Source of the DNA: Streptomyces sp. NBC_01476
Lineage (GTDB): Bacteria; Actinomycetota; Actinomycetes; Streptomycetales; Streptomycetaceae
DNA length: 64,000 nt
Direction: 5' to 3'
Assembly: GCF_036227265.1 (NCBI RefSeq)
Contig: NZ_CP109446.1
Span: 3,171,001-3,235,000, forward strand
A model generated the notes under the pieces. That model saw nothing but the letters and a program-made list of their open reading frames with translations. It was not told where the DNA came from and did not search any database. Of this stretch, positions 7,838-15,940 are shown piece after piece. Position 1 is the stretch's first letter; each line of letters opens with the position of its first letter. The translations under genes were made by a program, and so were the position numbers.

Positions 7838-8623
7838 ATGACCACCCAAGCCCCGCAGCGCATGCCCGCGCTCTACCTCTCGCACGGCGCGCCACCGCTC
7901 GCCGACGACCCGGTGTGGCCAGGCGAGCTCGCGGCCTGGGCGGGCTCTCTTCCCCGGCCGAAGGCGATCCTGGTCGTCTCGGCGCACTGGGAGGAGTCCC
8001 CGCTGGCCATCGGGGCGACCACCACGCTTCCGCTGGTCTACGACTTCTGGGGCTTCCCGCAGCACTACTACCAGGTGACCTACGCGGCTCCCGGCGCCCC
8101 CGCGCTGGCCGAGGACGTACGCAAACTGCTGCGCGGCGCCGGTCACCCTGTGCAGGACGTTCCGGACCGCGGACTCGACCACGGCGCGTATGTGCCCCTG
8201 GTGGAGATGTTCCCGGCAGCCGACATTCCTGTGCTCCAGGTGTCGATGCCGACGCTGGAGCCGGAGCGGCTGATGGAGATCGGGCGTCGGCTGGCGCCGC
8301 TGCGCGACGAGGGGGTGCTGATCGTCGGCAGCGGCTTCTTCACGCACAACCTGGCGGCGCTGCGGTACGCGGGGCCGCAGCCGCCGAGCTGGTCGGCGGA
8401 GTTCGATGACTGGGGCAACCGGGCGCTGGACAGCCAGGACATCGACGCCCTGCTGGACTTCGAGCACGCCGCCCCGGCCGGGCACCTGGCGCATCCGCGG
8501 ACGGAGCACTTCGCGCCGCTGTTCGTTACGCTCGGCGCCGCCGAGTCGGAACTCGGCAGTCAGCGCAGCATCATCGACGGTTTCTGGCTGGGGCTGGCGA
8601 AACGCTCCGTCCAGTTCGGCTGA
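7838..8623 (+). CDS. Class III extradiol ring-cleavage dioxygenase (LigB/DODA type)
   Basis: The 261-residue protein belongs to the 4,5-DOPA dioxygenase/LigB family, which opens catechol-like rings next to the diol with O2. Putative metal ligands and catalytic His are visible: His16 (LYLSHGAPP), His50 (VVSAHWEE), His115 (GLDHGAYVP), His170 (FFTHNLAALR) and His224 (RTEHFAPLF). No membrane segment or signal peptide. AAGGAGG at 7827-7833 gives the ATG at 7838, and it overlaps the end of the second operator box. A lipoprotein gene follows after 19 bases, probably in the same transcript. The substrate is unknown; a catechol, quinol or phenolic antibiotic is plausible given the MarR-type operators. 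Confidence 0.88.
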   Translation: MTTQAPQRMPALYLSHGAPPLADDPVWPGELAAWAGSLPRPKAILVVSAHWEESPLAIGATTTLPLVYDFWGFPQHYYQVTYAAPGAPALAEDVRKLLRGAGHPVQDVPDRGLDHGAYVPLVEMFPAADIPVLQVSMPTLEPERLMEIGRRLAPLRDEGVLIVGSGFFTHNLAALRYAGPQPPSWSAEFDDWGNRALDSQDIDALLDFEHAAPAGHLAHPRTEHFAPLFVTLGAAESELGSQRSIIDGFWLGLAKRSVQFG

Positions 8624-8642
8624 ACAGGAAGACATCTCCCGC

Positions 8643-9272
8643 ATGAGCAAGCACAAGCGCCGCATCGCGGTCGGAGTGGCCGTCCTGGCCGGAGCCGTGA
8701 CCCTGGCCGCGTGCGGTTCGGGTTCCAGTTCCGGTTCCGGCGACAAGGCCGCCGCCGGCCCTTCCACCGCGGACAACAAGCCCGCAGCCCCGTCTTCGTC
8801 CATATCCTGGCCTGCGCCCCCGGACGCCTCGGCCCAGGTGAAGGCCGCCGGGCTGCCGATGCTGGGGCAGGAGGGCCAGGTGCTGCACATCCACAGTCAC
8901 CTGGACGTGTTCGTCGATGGCAAGCCCGTGACCGTACCGGCCGAGATCGGTATCGACCTCGTCAAGCAGCAGATCAGCCCGCTGCACACGCATGACACGT
9001 CGGGCGTGGTGCACATCGAGTCGCCGGTGAAGAAGGACTTCACGCTCGGCGAGTTCATGACCGAGTGGAACGTACCGATCAGCAAGGACGCGCTCGGCCC
9101 GCTGAAGACCGGCGCCGGCAAGGAGCTGCACCTGTACGTCAACGGCAAGGAGCAGACGGGTGACCCGGCCGCGCTGAAGCTCGCCGCCCACGACGAGATC
9201 GCGGTCGTCTACGGCGCGCCGGGCGACCAGGTGAAGGTGCCGAGTTCGTACGACTGGCCCCAGGGCCTGTAG
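8643..9272 (+). CDS. Secreted lipoprotein with His-rich conserved domain, function unknown
   Basis: A 209-residue protein with a classical lipoprotein signal: basic start MSKHKRR, hydrophobic core and lipobox LAAC at residues 21-24, followed by a Gly/Ser linker. The mature domain contains VLHIHSHLDVFVDGK and PLHTHDTSGVVHIES, five to six closely spaced His residues resembling a metal site, then a beta-rich segment ending VVYGAPGDQVKVP. It belongs to a family of actinobacterial exported proteins with no assigned function, as far as I recognise it. The 19-base gap after the dioxygenase and the terminator after it indicate a two-gene operon. A role in metal or substrate binding at the cell surface is inference. 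Confidence 0.75.
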   Translation: MSKHKRRIAVGVAVLAGAVTLAACGSGSSSGSGDKAAAGPSTADNKPAAPSSSISWPAPPDASAQVKAAGLPMLGQEGQVLHIHSHLDVFVDGKPVTVPAEIGIDLVKQQISPLHTHDTSGVVHIESPVKKDFTLGEFMTEWNVPISKDALGPLKTGAGKELHLYVNGKEQTGDPAALKLAAHDEIAVVYGAPGDQVKVPSSYDWPQGL

Positions 9273-9339
9273 AGAGCCCGGATCCCGCAGATCCGCGAGT
9301 CGTACGGTCAGACGGTCGTACGGAAACACGTACGACAAA

Positions 9340-9390
9340 CGGCAGGCCCCCACCCCTCCGGGTGACATCCGGAGCGGCGGGGGCCTGCCG
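9340..9390. terminator. Bidirectional terminator hairpin
   Basis: CGGCAGGCCCCC at 9340-9351 pairs perfectly with GGGGGCCTGCCG at 9379-9390; the intervening bases contain a smaller CTCCGG/CCGGAG stem. It lies between the lipoprotein gene (plus) and the convergent DHA2 exporter (minus) and can serve both. Confidence 0.75.
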
Positions 9391-9473
9391 TATGTGCATG
9401 ACGCCAGGCGCATGACGCGCTTGCTGTCATCGGCGGCCGTACTGTCGTACCGGCCGGCCGGTGGTCATGGTCA

Positions 9474-10994
9474 TCAGTGGGCGATGACCGGGACCGCGAA
9501 GTCCTCGACGGACTCGTCACCTTCGGCGCGCTCCGCGTGGTTCTGGACCTCGGCGTCGACCAGGATGAACGCCAACAGCGAGGCGACCGCGAGGATGGCC
9601 GTCGCCCAGTAGATGGCGACGGAGTATCCGTGGACCGCGGACTCGTTGATGAGCAGCTGGTTGGCACGGTCGGCCGCGCTGTGCATGTGGTCCTTGCCCC
9701 AGGCGACGGTGGCGCTGGCCGCGAGGGTGTTCAGCAGAGCGGTGCCGATGGAGCCGCCGACCTGCTGCGAGGTGTTGACCATGGCGGACGCGACACCCGC
9801 GTCCTCCGGCCGGACGCCGTGCGTGGCCAGGCTCATCGCCGGCATGAACGCCGTACCCATGCCGAGGCCCATCAGGATCAGGCCGGGCAGCAGGATCTCC
9901 GCGTAGCTGGAGTCGACCTTGATCTGAGCCAGTATGCCCATGCCGATCGCGGCGACCAGGAAGCCGGGCGCCATCAGCAGCCGCGGGCGGACCCGCAGCA
10001 TCAGACGGGTACCGATCTGGGTGGAGCCAACGATCATGCCACCGACCATCGGCAGGAATGCGAAGCCGGACTTCAGGGCCGAGTAGCCCATGACCTGCTG
10101 CAGGTAGTAGGTCAGGAACAGGAAGAGGCCGAACATGCCGATGATGGCGAGACCGAGCGACAGGTACACGCCGCCGCGGTTCCGTTCGGTGACGACCCGC
10201 AGCGGCAGCAGCGGGGCCTTGACCTTGCCCTCGACGAAGGCGAAGGCGGCGAGCAGGACCACGGAGGCCACGAGCAGCCCGATGGTCCCGCCGGAAGCCC
10301 AGCCGTCCGACTCGGCGCGGCTGAAGCCGTAGACGAGAGAGACGAGGCCGGCGCTGGCGAGCACGACACCGGGGATGTCGAGGCGGCTGCGGTTGCGGCC
10401 CTGTGCGGGCTCGTGGATGACGGTGAGCGCGCCGATGACCGCGGTGACGGCGAAGGCGATGTTGACGAAGAGCGCCCAGCGCCAGTTCAGGTACTCGGTG
10501 AGGACACCACCGAGGATCAGGCCGACGGCCGCGCCGGCACCGGCGATGGCGCCGTAGATGCCGAACGCCTTGGCGCGCTCCTTGGCGTCGGTGAACATCA
10601 CCGAGACCAGCGACAGGGCGGCCGGGGCGAGCAGCGCGCCGAAGACGCCCTGCAGGGCGCGGGCGCCGAACAGCATGGACGGGTTGACGGCGGCGCCGCC
10701 GATCGCGGACGCCGCGGCGAAACCGAGCAGACCGACGATGAAGGTGTTCCTACGTCCCCACAGGTCGGCGATCCGTCCGCCGAAGAGCAGCAGGCCACCG
10801 AAGGCCAGGGTGTAGGCGGTGACGACCCACTGGCGGTTGCCGTCGGAGATACCGAGGTCGGCCTGCGCGGACGGCAGCGCGATGTTCACGACGGTCGCGT
10901 CGAGCACGACCATCAGCTGGGCGATGGCGATGAAGGCGAGCGCTGTCCAGCGCTTTGGATCGGGCTGGAGCGTTTCTGGCATGGCTGGTCTCAC
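9474..10994 (-). CDS. DHA2 family (14-span) drug:proton antiporter, EmrB/QacA type
   Basis: 506 residues with fourteen predicted membrane helices. The first helix carries AQLMVVLDATVVNIALPSAQ, loop 2-3 the major-facilitator motif A (GGRIADLWGRRNTF), and helix 5 the antiporter motif C (IAGAGAAVGLILGG). The C-terminal tail is acidic. Such proteins export cationic drugs or dyes using the proton gradient. A TetR gene on the same strand lies upstream and is its likely regulator; a second, closely similar DHA2 exporter is encoded at 13575-15113, suggesting local duplication. ATG at 10992-10994 fits the family N-terminus. Confidence 0.88.
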   Translation of the reverse strand: MRPAMPETLQPDPKRWTALAFIAIAQLMVVLDATVVNIALPSAQADLGISDGNRQWVVTAYTLAFGGLLLFGGRIADLWGRRNTFIVGLLGFAAASAIGGAAVNPSMLFGARALQGVFGALLAPAALSLVSVMFTDAKERAKAFGIYGAIAGAGAAVGLILGGVLTEYLNWRWALFVNIAFAVTAVIGALTVIHEPAQGRNRSRLDIPGVVLASAGLVSLVYGFSRAESDGWASGGTIGLLVASVVLLAAFAFVEGKVKAPLLPLRVVTERNRGGVYLSLGLAIIGMFGLFLFLTYYLQQVMGYSALKSGFAFLPMVGGMIVGSTQIGTRLMLRVRPRLLMAPGFLVAAIGMGILAQIKVDSSYAEILLPGLILMGLGMGTAFMPAMSLATHGVRPEDAGVASAMVNTSQQVGGSIGTALLNTLAASATVAWGKDHMHSAADRANQLLINESAVHGYSVAIYWATAILAVASLLAFILVDAEVQNHAERAEGDESVEDFAVPVIAH

Positions 10995-11305
10995 AAAAGG
11001 GGTGCGGAGTGACAGGACGTGGGGACGTGTGTCAGCGTTCCGGCGTGATCCGTGGAACGGATCGGAGTCATGGCGCGGTGGCCGTGACTCCGGTGCCGGT
11101 GTTCGGAAAGACGAGCGGTCTTCGGTGACGTCGCTTGCTTCTCGATGTGTCGCGGTGGGTCGTCTCGCTTCGGGCTGCGGCGTGGGACTCGGCGAATTCC
11201 CGGCTCCGGCGTCCTCACCGTGTGGCGATGGTCACCGTGTGCCGTACGAGCTGACCTGTGCGACGAACTCGCCGACGCTATAACCCGACTGATGTGACGT
11301 GCGAA
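10995..11305. other. Leader between tetR and the DHA2 exporter, with inverted repeats
   Basis: This 311-base stretch holds no convincing gene. It contains GATCCGT-GGA-ACGGATC at 11047-11063, a perfect inverted repeat, immediately followed by GGAGTCA (11064-11070) with its complement TGACTCC at 11085-11091. These dyads, upstream of the exporter start, are the best candidates for the TetR operator or an RNA structure in the exporter leader. Confidence 0.4.
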
Positions 11306-11962
11306 CTATTTATGGCAGCCTTGCAGATCCTCCAGGGTCGCTGCGGTCCCCACGAGCTCCGAGCGCGCGGGTGCGCGCAGCCCGTCGAGGAAGAGTTGCA
11401 GGTGGCGGCGGACGAAGCGGTCGAAGCCGACGCATCCGGTACCCGGAAGCGGCCGGGTGAGTTGCGTCAGTGCGACCATCAGATCGCCGACGGCGATGTC
11501 GCCACGCAGTTGGCCCGAGCACTGGGCCCGGTCCATGATCGCGTTGATCGCCTGTTCCATGCGCTGAACCTCGGCCGCGACCTGTGGGTCCTGTCGGTCG
11601 AAGGCGTCGGAGAGCATCGGGCACAGGGCGCCGATACGTTCGTCGGCCGCTTCGAAGACGAACCGGCAGAGCGCGGAGAATGCGTCAGGTTCCTCGATGA
11701 GGGCGGCCTCCGCCCGCTGGGCGGTGCGTGCCATCACCGAAAGGGTGACCTGCCGGATCAACTCGGTGCGGTCGGCGAAGTGGCGGTAGAGCGTGGCGTT
11801 GCCGACGCCGGCCCGCCGGGCCACCTCGTCGAGTGCCACGTCGGGGCCGTAGTCGACGATCGCTTCCCGGGCTGCGCTGACGATCCGCTCACGATTGCGA
11901 GTGGCGTCCGCTCGCAGCCGTACCGTGCGAGGCCTGACGACGGTGTCGGCTTCGAGTGTCAC
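11306..11962 (-). CDS. TetR family transcriptional regulator
   Basis: 218 residues from GTG at 11960-11962, chosen because AAAGGAG precedes it by seven bases; the frame is open 84 bases further but without a ribosome-binding site. The DNA-binding domain is residues 15-65 with the helix-turn-helix ALDEVARRAGVGNATLYRHFADRTELI. The remaining all-helical part is the ligand/dimer domain with two Cys residues near CPMLSDAFDRQD and QCSGQL. It sits upstream of the DHA2 exporter on the same strand and divergent from marR. Control of the exporter in response to a toxic ligand is the likely role. Confidence 0.85.
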   Translation of the reverse strand: MTLEADTVVRPRTVRLRADATRNRERIVSAAREAIVDYGPDVALDEVARRAGVGNATLYRHFADRTELIRQVTLSVMARTAQRAEAALIEEPDAFSALCRFVFEAADERIGALCPMLSDAFDRQDPQVAAEVQRMEQAINAIMDRAQCSGQLRGDIAVGDLMVALTQLTRPLPGTGCVGFDRFVRRHLQLFLDGLRAPARSELVGTAATLEDLQGCHK

Positions 11963-12084
11963 GGCGGGCTCCTTTCGCGGTCCTTCGGGTCGAGCGCTGA
12001 AGAAGTTGAAACGGACAACAACTCCCCGGTTGCTACGACACGTCAAACGGGGAACCCATCCCCGGATATTTCACAGGAGTACGT

Positions 12085-12128
12085 GACCTGCGTCACATCA
12101 TAGGATGGTATTTTATTGAACGTTCAAG
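12085..12128. promoter_or_regulatory. marR/tetR divergent promoter with TTGAACGTTCAA operator
   Basis: TTGAACGTTCAA at 12117-12128 is a perfect 12-base palindrome located just upstream of the marR ribosome-binding site (AAGGAG, 12128-12133), so it probably mediates autoregulation. A second dyad, GTGAC-CTGC-GTCAC, lies at 12084-12097 and could serve the divergent tetR gene. Confidence 0.6.
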
Positions 12129-12141
12129 GAGTGCACGTACT

Positions 12142-12627
12142 ATGAACGCCATGAGATGGCTGACTGAAGACGAGCAGGCAACCTGGCGCGCCTTTCTGCA
12201 TGCCACGACGTTGCTGGACGACCACCTCGACCGTCAGTTGCAACGCGATGCGGGCATGCCCCACATGTACTACGCACTGCTGAGCACACTTTCAGAGACG
12301 CCGGGACGCCAGATGCGGATGACCGAACTGGCCGAGCAGACCAAAATCACCCGCTCCCGCCTCTCGCACGCCGTCGCCCGCCTGGAGGGGAACGGGTGGC
12401 TGCGGCGGGAGAGCTGCCCCACCGACCGACGCGGTCAGGTGTGCGTGCTCACCGACGCGGGTTACGAGGAGCTGGTCCGCACGGCCCCCGGGCACGTCAC
12501 CGCGGTGCGCACTGCGATCTTCGACCGGCTCACGCCCGAGCAGACCGAGCAGCTCGGCGAGATCTCCCGGATCATCGCCGAAGGCTTGCACCAGCCGGAG
12601 GACGCGGACCTGCCCTGGCTGCGCTGA
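12142..12627 (+). CDS. MarR family transcriptional regulator
   Basis: 161 residues from ATG 12142. The winged helix-turn-helix is central: QMRMTELAEQTKITRSRLSHAVARLEGNGWLRRESCPTDRRGQVCVLTDAGYEEL, with the wing residues DRRGQ. N- and C-terminal helices form the dimer interface. One Cys (in ESCPTD, next to the wing) could be a redox sensor. The palindrome in its own promoter recurs before the dioxygenase and monooxygenase operons, suggesting a local regulon for aromatic or quinone stress. The divergent tetR neighbour and two exporters fit an antibiotic or phenolic detoxification setting. Confidence 0.88.
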   Translation: MNAMRWLTEDEQATWRAFLHATTLLDDHLDRQLQRDAGMPHMYYALLSTLSETPGRQMRMTELAEQTKITRSRLSHAVARLEGNGWLRRESCPTDRRGQVCVLTDAGYEELVRTAPGHVTAVRTAIFDRLTPEQTEQLGEISRIIAEGLHQPEDADLPWLR

Positions 12628-12662
12628 GCGCTCACCGCGGGCAGGTGCGCGGCCGCCGGTCC

Positions 12663-13487
12663 TCAGCGGCGGCCGGACCGGGCGAGCCAGCGGCCCTCGT
12701 GCCTGCTGACCTCGATCGGCCGGCCGAAGCATGCGGTCATACGATCAGCGGTCAGTACGTCGGCGGCCGGTCCGGCGGTGAGCATCCGTCCCTCCTTCAG
12801 GAGCATGACGTGCCCGATCGCGGGTGACAGCTCCTCCAGGTGATGGGTGACGGTGATGGTGGCCAGCCCCGTACGGGTGACCGCCAGGCGGTGCATGGCG
12901 TCGATCAGATCTTCACGCGACGGCAGGTCGAGTGCGTTGAACGGCTCGTCGAGCAGCAGCAGCGACGGGTCGGCCATCAGCGCCCGCGCCACCAGGATGC
13001 GGGCGCGCTGGCCACCGGAGCAGACCCCGTAGGGCCGGTCGGCCAGTTCCTTGATCTCCAGTTCGGCCAGGAGCGCGTGCGCCCGCTCGCGTACCTCGGA
13101 GTCGTATTTTCGCCACAACGGCTGCACGGTGCCGGTGTGACCGGTCAGTACGACTGTATGGGCGGTGGCGTCCTGCGGGACCTTCTGTGCGGAGGAGACC
13201 AGACCGATGTGGGCACGCAGCTCGCGCATGTCGACACGGCCGAGGCGGTGACCGAGGACCTCGACGGTTCCGGTGGTCGGGTGCATCAGCGCACCGATGA
13301 GCCGAAGGAGGGTTGTCTTACCGGCGCCATTGGCACCGAGCAGCGCCCAGTGCTCTCCGGAACGTACGACCCAGCTGATGTCGTCGAGGATGACCTGGCC
13401 GGTGGTGAAGCGCCGCACGCTGACCGCGTCGAGCGCGGCGACCGCCTCAGGCGCGCCGGCCGCGACATCCGTGTCGTTGGCTGTCAT
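12663..13487 (-). CDS. ABC transporter ATP-binding protein (orphan)
   Basis: A 274-residue single nucleotide-binding domain. Walker A is GANGAGKTTLL, the Q-loop region VSSAQK, the signature is CSGGQRARILVARAL (Cys instead of the usual Leu), Walker B is LLLLDEPFNALDL, and the switch His is in TITVTHHLEEL. The first 15 residues are a short acidic lead. No permease or binding-protein gene is adjacent. The PhrA/ModF-like ordering and the DARE-like dipping of the start make an uptake-type ATPase possible, but its partner is unknown. It lies between marR and the second DHA2 exporter; its stop converges on marR. Confidence 0.85.
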   Translation of the reverse strand: MTANDTDVAAGAPEAVAALDAVSVRRFTTGQVILDDISWVVRSGEHWALLGANGAGKTTLLRLIGALMHPTTGTVEVLGHRLGRVDMRELRAHIGLVSSAQKVPQDATAHTVVLTGHTGTVQPLWRKYDSEVRERAHALLAELEIKELADRPYGVCSGGQRARILVARALMADPSLLLLDEPFNALDLPSREDLIDAMHRLAVTRTGLATITVTHHLEELSPAIGHVMLLKEGRMLTAGPAADVLTADRMTACFGRPIEVSRHEGRWLARSGRR

Positions 13488-13574
13488 GCGGAGACGATAG
13501 CTGTATCCGCCACCTTGTCGCGGAGCGTTCCGCGATGTGGATGGAGCCGGCGGAAGCGGGTGGCCGGCGGACGG

Positions 13575-15113
13575 TCAGACGGCCGCGGCTGCGGTCTGGG
13601 AGTTCGGGTCGGTGGCGAGACTGCGTGGCACGCCGCGGCGGTAGAGCAGCAAGGTGACCAGGAAGCCGACGGCGAAGAAACCGGCGGACCACCAGTACGC
13701 GACCATGTAGCTGTGCAGTTGCGCCTGGCCGGCGACCGCGGCGGTCGGCGGGCGGGTGGAGGCGTAGCGGGTGGCGGCGCTGGTCGCGAGCGTGTTGAGC
13801 AGTGAGGTGCCGATCGACCCGCCGACCTGCTGCGAGGTGTTCACCATGGCGGAGGCAACGCCGGCGTCGTGGTCCTTGACGCCGGCGGTGGCGAGGTTGA
13901 GGCCGGTACCGAAGATCATGCCCAGCCCCAGGCCCATGAGGAGCAGCGGCGGCAGCACATGCGCGGCGAAGGTGCTGTTGCGGTCGAGTGCGGTGAGCCA
14001 GACCATCGCCCCGGCGCCACACAGCATGCCCGTCGGCACCACCGGTTTCGCGCCGACCCGTGGCACCAGCACGTTCGTCGTAACAACCGACGAGATCATG
14101 ATGACCGCGACCATGGGCAGGAACGCGACACCGGTCTTCACCGGCGAGTAGAGCAGGGTGCGCTGCAGGTAATACGTCAAGAACAAGAAGACGCCGAACA
14201 TGCCGGCGCCCGAGATGAACATCGCAAGATACGACGCTCCGCGGTCGCGGTCAGCCACCACTCGCAGCGGCAGCAGAGGGTGTTCGGCGCGCTGCTGCCA
14301 CCACACGAAGGCGAGCAGTAGCACGCCGCTGGCCACGAGGAAGCCCCAGGTGCTGGGGGCGCTCCAGGCGTGACGTTCGGCGTTGGAGAAGCCGTAGACG
14401 ATGCAGAACAGGCCGCCGGACACCAGGAGCGTGCCGGGGATGTCCAGCGCGGGGCGGTCCTCGGGCGCGCCCGGGCGCAGCAGCCGCATGGCACCGAGAA
14501 ACGCGATGACGGCGATGATCAGGTTGACGTACAGGCACCAGCGCCAGTTGAGGTACTCGGTGAGCAGGCCACCGAGCAGCAGACCCACCGCGCCGCCGGC
14601 GCCGGCGATGGCGCCGTAGATCCCGAAGGCCTTCGCGCGCTCCTTGGGGTCGCTGAACGTCGTCGTGAGCACCGACAGCGCGGCCGGGGCGAGCAGGGCG
14701 CCGAACAGGCCCTGCAGGGCGCGCGCTCCGACCAGCACCTGGAAGCTCGGTGCGGCGCCGCCGATCGCGGAGGCCACCGCGAAGCCGACCAGACCGACGA
14801 GGAAGGTGGTCTTACGGCCGATCAGGTCGGCCAGGCGGCCCCCGAACAGCAGCAGTGAGCCGAACGCGAGGGCGTAGGCGGTGACGATCCACTGCCGGTT
14901 GCCGTCGGAGAACCCGAGGTCCTGCTGGGCGGACGGCAGAGCGATGTTCACGATGGTCGCGTCCAGTACGACCATCAGTTGAGCGAGCGCGACCACGCCC
15001 AGTACCCACCAGCGGTGCGCGGAGGCGTCGTCGTTGGGGCCGCGCCCTGACGTGCGCGGTCCTCGGCCGCCGCCCTGCGAAGCCATGGAGTCGTCCTGGG
15101 TGCCACGGGCCAT
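13575..15113 (-). CDS. DHA2 family drug:proton antiporter, second copy
   Basis: 512 residues and fourteen predicted helices, preceded by a 30-residue Gly/Arg/Ser-rich hydrophilic tail. The body is closely similar to the exporter at 9474-10994: AQLMVVLDATIVNIALPSAQQDLGFSDGNRQW, motif A GGRLADLIGRKTTF, motif C IAGAGGAVGLLLGG, and AGVASAMVNTSQQVGGSIGT all recur. AAGGAGA on the minus strand precedes the ATG at 15111-15113 by eight bases. The pair of paralogues probably differs in substrate. No dedicated regulator is adjacent to this copy. Confidence 0.87.
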   Translation of the reverse strand: MARGTQDDSMASQGGGRGPRTSGRGPNDDASAHRWWVLGVVALAQLMVVLDATIVNIALPSAQQDLGFSDGNRQWIVTAYALAFGSLLLFGGRLADLIGRKTTFLVGLVGFAVASAIGGAAPSFQVLVGARALQGLFGALLAPAALSVLTTTFSDPKERAKAFGIYGAIAGAGGAVGLLLGGLLTEYLNWRWCLYVNLIIAVIAFLGAMRLLRPGAPEDRPALDIPGTLLVSGGLFCIVYGFSNAERHAWSAPSTWGFLVASGVLLLAFVWWQQRAEHPLLPLRVVADRDRGASYLAMFISGAGMFGVFLFLTYYLQRTLLYSPVKTGVAFLPMVAVIMISSVVTTNVLVPRVGAKPVVPTGMLCGAGAMVWLTALDRNSTFAAHVLPPLLLMGLGLGMIFGTGLNLATAGVKDHDAGVASAMVNTSQQVGGSIGTSLLNTLATSAATRYASTRPPTAAVAGQAQLHSYMVAYWWSAGFFAVGFLVTLLLYRRGVPRSLATDPNSQTAAAAV

Positions 15114-15940
15114 GAGGTGGGTCTCCTTAGCGCGACGCCGCGTTCTCCCCGGATGTCCACGCTAGGGGTAGCCCCGCGAGGCCGCCACGTGGGGCGATGG
15201 GGCGATGCGACCGTGCGTCAGAGGGGGCCGGCCCCGGACTCGTGGTCCCGGACCGGCCCCTTGGGGCGCGCGGCTCGCATCAGATGGGCGGCGGCGCGGA
15301 TCGGTGGGTGGCAGGACGGCGCCGCGGTGAGGCCCCGGCGACGGCGGGCTTTCCGGGCGGGGGTACGGGTGCGAACTGTCGGCGGGACGGCGCCCGATCG
15401 GCTGCTTTTCCGATGAACGGGAAAGCAGCCGCGACCGCCATCGGACGACCGTCCCGGGTGGCGATGACGGTCACGGAGCGATCGGTCGCACAGCGGTCGG
15501 TCCGGGCACTCCGTTCGCCGTTGGCAACATGGTGGCCGTCAGCCCACCGCGCGAGGGCGGCTGCCGCCGACTCGCCGGGCAGCGGACGAGTGCTCACGCG
15601 TATGCCCTTCGCAGAACCGACCGCCGCGCGACCCTGGCTTCTGCGGGTATACGGCGCCGAACACAACGATCAGTAACCGCGCCTCCTATACGGCTAACGT
15701 TCCATCACTCGGATGGCGCGGGCCTACAAGCGGACCGGCGCGGTCAGGTGTAGACATCTCCCCACACCGGGCGCGGCCATATGTGCGGCTTGTCCGACTG
15801 GCGGCGGTCGCAACCATCGCGAAGGTGGAGTCCGTACGGCCGCTGGTGCGCCCGTACGCACTAACCCCGCGCGCGGGTCACCCCCAGGCACCGTTTTCTG
15901 ATCATCACAGGATCATGTCGCGGGGTGAGGGAGTGAGCGG
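15114..15940. other. Long region between divergent genes without a convincing gene
   Basis: About 830 bases separate the second exporter from the membrane-protein gene. An imperfect GC hairpin (15224-15260, GGGGCCGG pairing with CCGGCCCC) lies near the exporter. A minus-strand frame at 15280-15666 (up to 128 residues, only a TTG start) would end just before this hairpin and could be a small unrecognised gene, but composition and start are poor. Promoters of both flanking genes must lie here. Confidence 0.4.
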
